Positions 5,588-6,684 of a stretch of 6,684 nucleotides of DNA are shown one piece after another. This DNA is from M3007 sp046299435 (GTDB lineage: Bacteria; Bacteroidota; Bacteroidia; Chitinophagales; Saprospiraceae). The notes below the pieces were generated by a model. That model was not told the origin of the DNA and made no database searches. It saw only the letters and a program-made list of their open reading frames with translations. The translations under genes were made by a program, and so were the position numbers. Numbering within the stretch: the first letter of the stretch is position 1; every line of letters starts with the position of its first letter. The stretch covers positions 1-6,684 of the forward strand of contig JBKBIC010000256.1 in assembly GCA_046299435.1 (NCBI GenBank), written 5' to 3'.

Positions 5588-6283
5588 CTATTTTACCCCA
5601 AAAAGAAACGCATAACCCGCTGTGAATGAAAGGTTTCGGTTGCGGAGCGCGACTGGCTCAGATTTCAGGATGTCGGTCAAGCCATGTTGGTAGCGAGCCT
5701 CGGCAAAGAGAAAACCGCGCTTGCCAGCTGTGATTTCCACGCCCCCGCCGCCGAGCAAAGCGAAGTCAGTTCGGTTGTAATCGTCAAGCGGAAGGTCTTG
5801 TTCAAATGTAGTTTGGTCAATGCCATCCACTTTGATATTGAAGGCTTTTGTTTTTCCACCCGTGAGGTAGCCGACGGAAGTACCGAGCATCGTATAAGGA
5901 CGGATTTTTTGGCTGAAAAAGCGGTATTTCAACAGGGTTGCCTGCTCAAAATAACGAAACACCGATCGTGCCTTTGCCCCCGCAATCGTGTTCCCGTTCT
6001 CGTCCGTGTACTCGATGTCATTGTCCTGATTGCCTTTTTGGGCGTAAGCACCTTCGAGGCCGAGCAAAAAACGCCGCGCAAAACGCCACTCGGCGTGGAC
6101 GCCCGTCCGATACTGGATAGCCCAGTCGTAGTCAATGTCGAACAGGCCGCTTTGCAGTTCGTAGTCCTGCGTGGCAAGGTTCAGGCCGCCCGAAAGGCCG
6201 ACGGCAAATTGGGATTGGGAAAAGGCAAGGTGTGCCGGAATCCAGCTCGCCAGGGCGAGCAGCAAACGAAATAGGTACTTCAT
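5588..6283 (-). CDS. PorT-family outer-membrane beta-barrel protein
   Basis: The protein is 231 aa. A signal peptide covers residues 1-22, with the phylum-typical junction AFS before Gln23. The mature part starts SQFAVGLSGGLN (24-35), the usual opening of the small outer-membrane barrels grouped as OMP_b-brl_2. Alternating strand-like segments continue through the chain: YRTGVHAEWRF at 58-68, RFLLGLEGAYAQKG at 71-84, ATLLKYRFF at 115-123, RPYTMLGTSVGYLTGG at 128-143, TDFALLGGGGVEI at 172-184, GFLFAEARYQHGLTDI at 190-205 and NLSFTAGYAFLFG at 217-229. The acidic stretch at 86-98 is probably a surface loop. The family name does not imply that this is PorT itself, the T9SS component; most members are uncharacterised. 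Start and stop are clear. It converges with mqnE and diverges from the membrane-protein gene at 6356. Confidence 0.85.
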   Translation of the reverse strand: MKYLFRLLLALASWIPAHLAFSQSQFAVGLSGGLNLATQDYELQSGLFDIDYDWAIQYRTGVHAEWRFARRFLLGLEGAYAQKGNQDNDIEYTDENGNTIAGAKARSVFRYFEQATLLKYRFFSQKIRPYTMLGTSVGYLTGGKTKAFNIKVDGIDQTTFEQDLPLDDYNRTDFALLGGGGVEITAGKRGFLFAEARYQHGLTDILKSEPVALRNRNLSFTAGYAFLFGVK

Positions 6284-6355
6284 AAATAGTTGATTTTGAA
6301 AGGCTTGACTTGGTTTCAGTTGAATGGGTTGCCCGAAAAGCCTGAAAATTAAACG
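6284..6355. other. 72-bp divergent intergenic region
   Basis: This short gap lies between the starts of the barrel gene and the right-edge membrane-protein gene. TGATTTTG at 6291-6298 on the plus strand matches five of six fixed positions of TAnnTTTG and lies 57 nt before the ATG at 6356. AGGCTT (6301-6306) and AAGCCT (6338-6343) are complementary, enclosing a smaller TTTCAG/CTGAAA pair (6314-6319, 6342-6347) that cannot form fully alongside it. No match to the -7 box is seen for the leftward gene. Confidence 0.4.
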
Positions 6356-6684
6356 ATGAAAAATATCACCAGATATTCTTGGATAGGCACCTGCTCATTG
6401 ATTTTGGGCGGGGCCACATTTATCGCCCTCGGCTGGGTGGACTATGGTTGGGCCATGTTTATCCTGTTCCCGATTGCGGTTGGTTTTTCATTTGGGACAG
6501 CAGAAACTGTGCGATTTGGGCCAAGATTTAAGGATGCTTCCCTTGTGCTTGCTGCCATTTCACTCCTTTTTTTGGTTTTTGGATTGGAGGGTATTATTTG
6601 CGTGGTACTGGCATATCCGATTCTGTTTTTGATGATGCTCAGCGGCTATCTTCTGGCCCTCAAGATTTTCCCCAACAAAGAAGG
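6356..6684 (+). CDS. Small polytopic membrane protein, truncated by the window edge
   Basis: An open frame starts at ATG 6356 (MKNITRYSW) and continues for 109 codons with no stop before the window ends. It encodes at least three hydrophobic segments: about residues 14-27 (SLILGGATFIALGW), 34-47 (AMFILFPIAVGFSF), and 64-103 (a long stretch, probably two helices, broken around Glu80-Gly81 and Pro92). The line EGIICVVLAYPILFLMM near 80-96 and SGYLLALKIF near 98-107 are the most distinctive parts. I do not recognise the family with confidence. Some small Bacteroidota membrane domains with a similar Glu-Gly..Cys..Pro pattern are linked to SRPBCC domains, but that is only a recollection. Coding character is supported by the hydrophobic pattern, the position after a divergent promoter-sized gap, and the absence of a competing gene. 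The G+C content appears lower than in the other genes. Confidence 0.65.
   Translation, partial: MKNITRYSWIGTCSLILGGATFIALGWVDYGWAMFILFPIAVGFSFGTAETVRFGPRFKDASLVLAAISLLFLVFGLEGIICVVLAYPILFLMMLSGYLLALKIFPNKE

Noticed and set aside
1..6684. Multi-gene defence, mobile or biosynthetic system
   Set aside because: No transposase, integrase, nuclease, toxin-antitoxin, CRISPR or cluster-type enzymes are present, and the genes are separately transcribed with unrelated predicted roles.

Overview
The window looks like a chromosomal segment from a GC-moderate member of the Bacteroidota, possibly of the Saprospiria/Chitinophagia type. The evidence is a C-terminal type IX secretion (T9SS) sorting domain on one protein, signal peptides ending in the phylum-typical small residue plus Gln, a PorT-family outer-membrane barrel, an exact TAnnTTTG promoter box, and starts without a Shine-Dalgarno sequence. 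The genus cannot be fixed from the sequence. I see no mobile element, CRISPR array, tRNA or rRNA.

Layout. Three genes run leftward in the left 60%: a secreted DUF1028 protein with a T9SS sorting domain (9-1013), a family-39-like membrane glycosyltransferase (1074-2570), and an exported protein with a CsgG/LpoB-like N-terminal module (2747-3901). They share a strand but do not look like one operon. Convincing intrinsic terminators lie after the CsgG-like gene (2680-2727) and after the glycosyltransferase (1031-1056). A 383-bp divergent intergenic region (3902-4284) separates this block from mqnE, which runs rightward (4285-5487). It carries a promoter-box match and a leader with two competing hairpins. 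mqnE converges on a leftward PorT-family barrel gene (5588-6283), and the 100-bp gap between them holds a 29-bp-arm inverted repeat. A divergent small membrane-protein gene starts at 6356 and runs off the right edge.

How the genes fit together. Apart from a shared envelope theme (secreted, inner-membrane and outer-membrane products), they do not form a recognisable pathway. MqnE is the one confidently assigned enzyme: aminofutalosine synthase of the futalosine route to menaquinone, standing apart from other mqn genes here. I found no clear new multi-gene system. The points most worth following are the secreted DUF1028 protein with a possible N-terminal nucleophile problem, the two-domain CsgG-like exported protein, the mqnE leader structure, and the convergent-gene inverted repeat.
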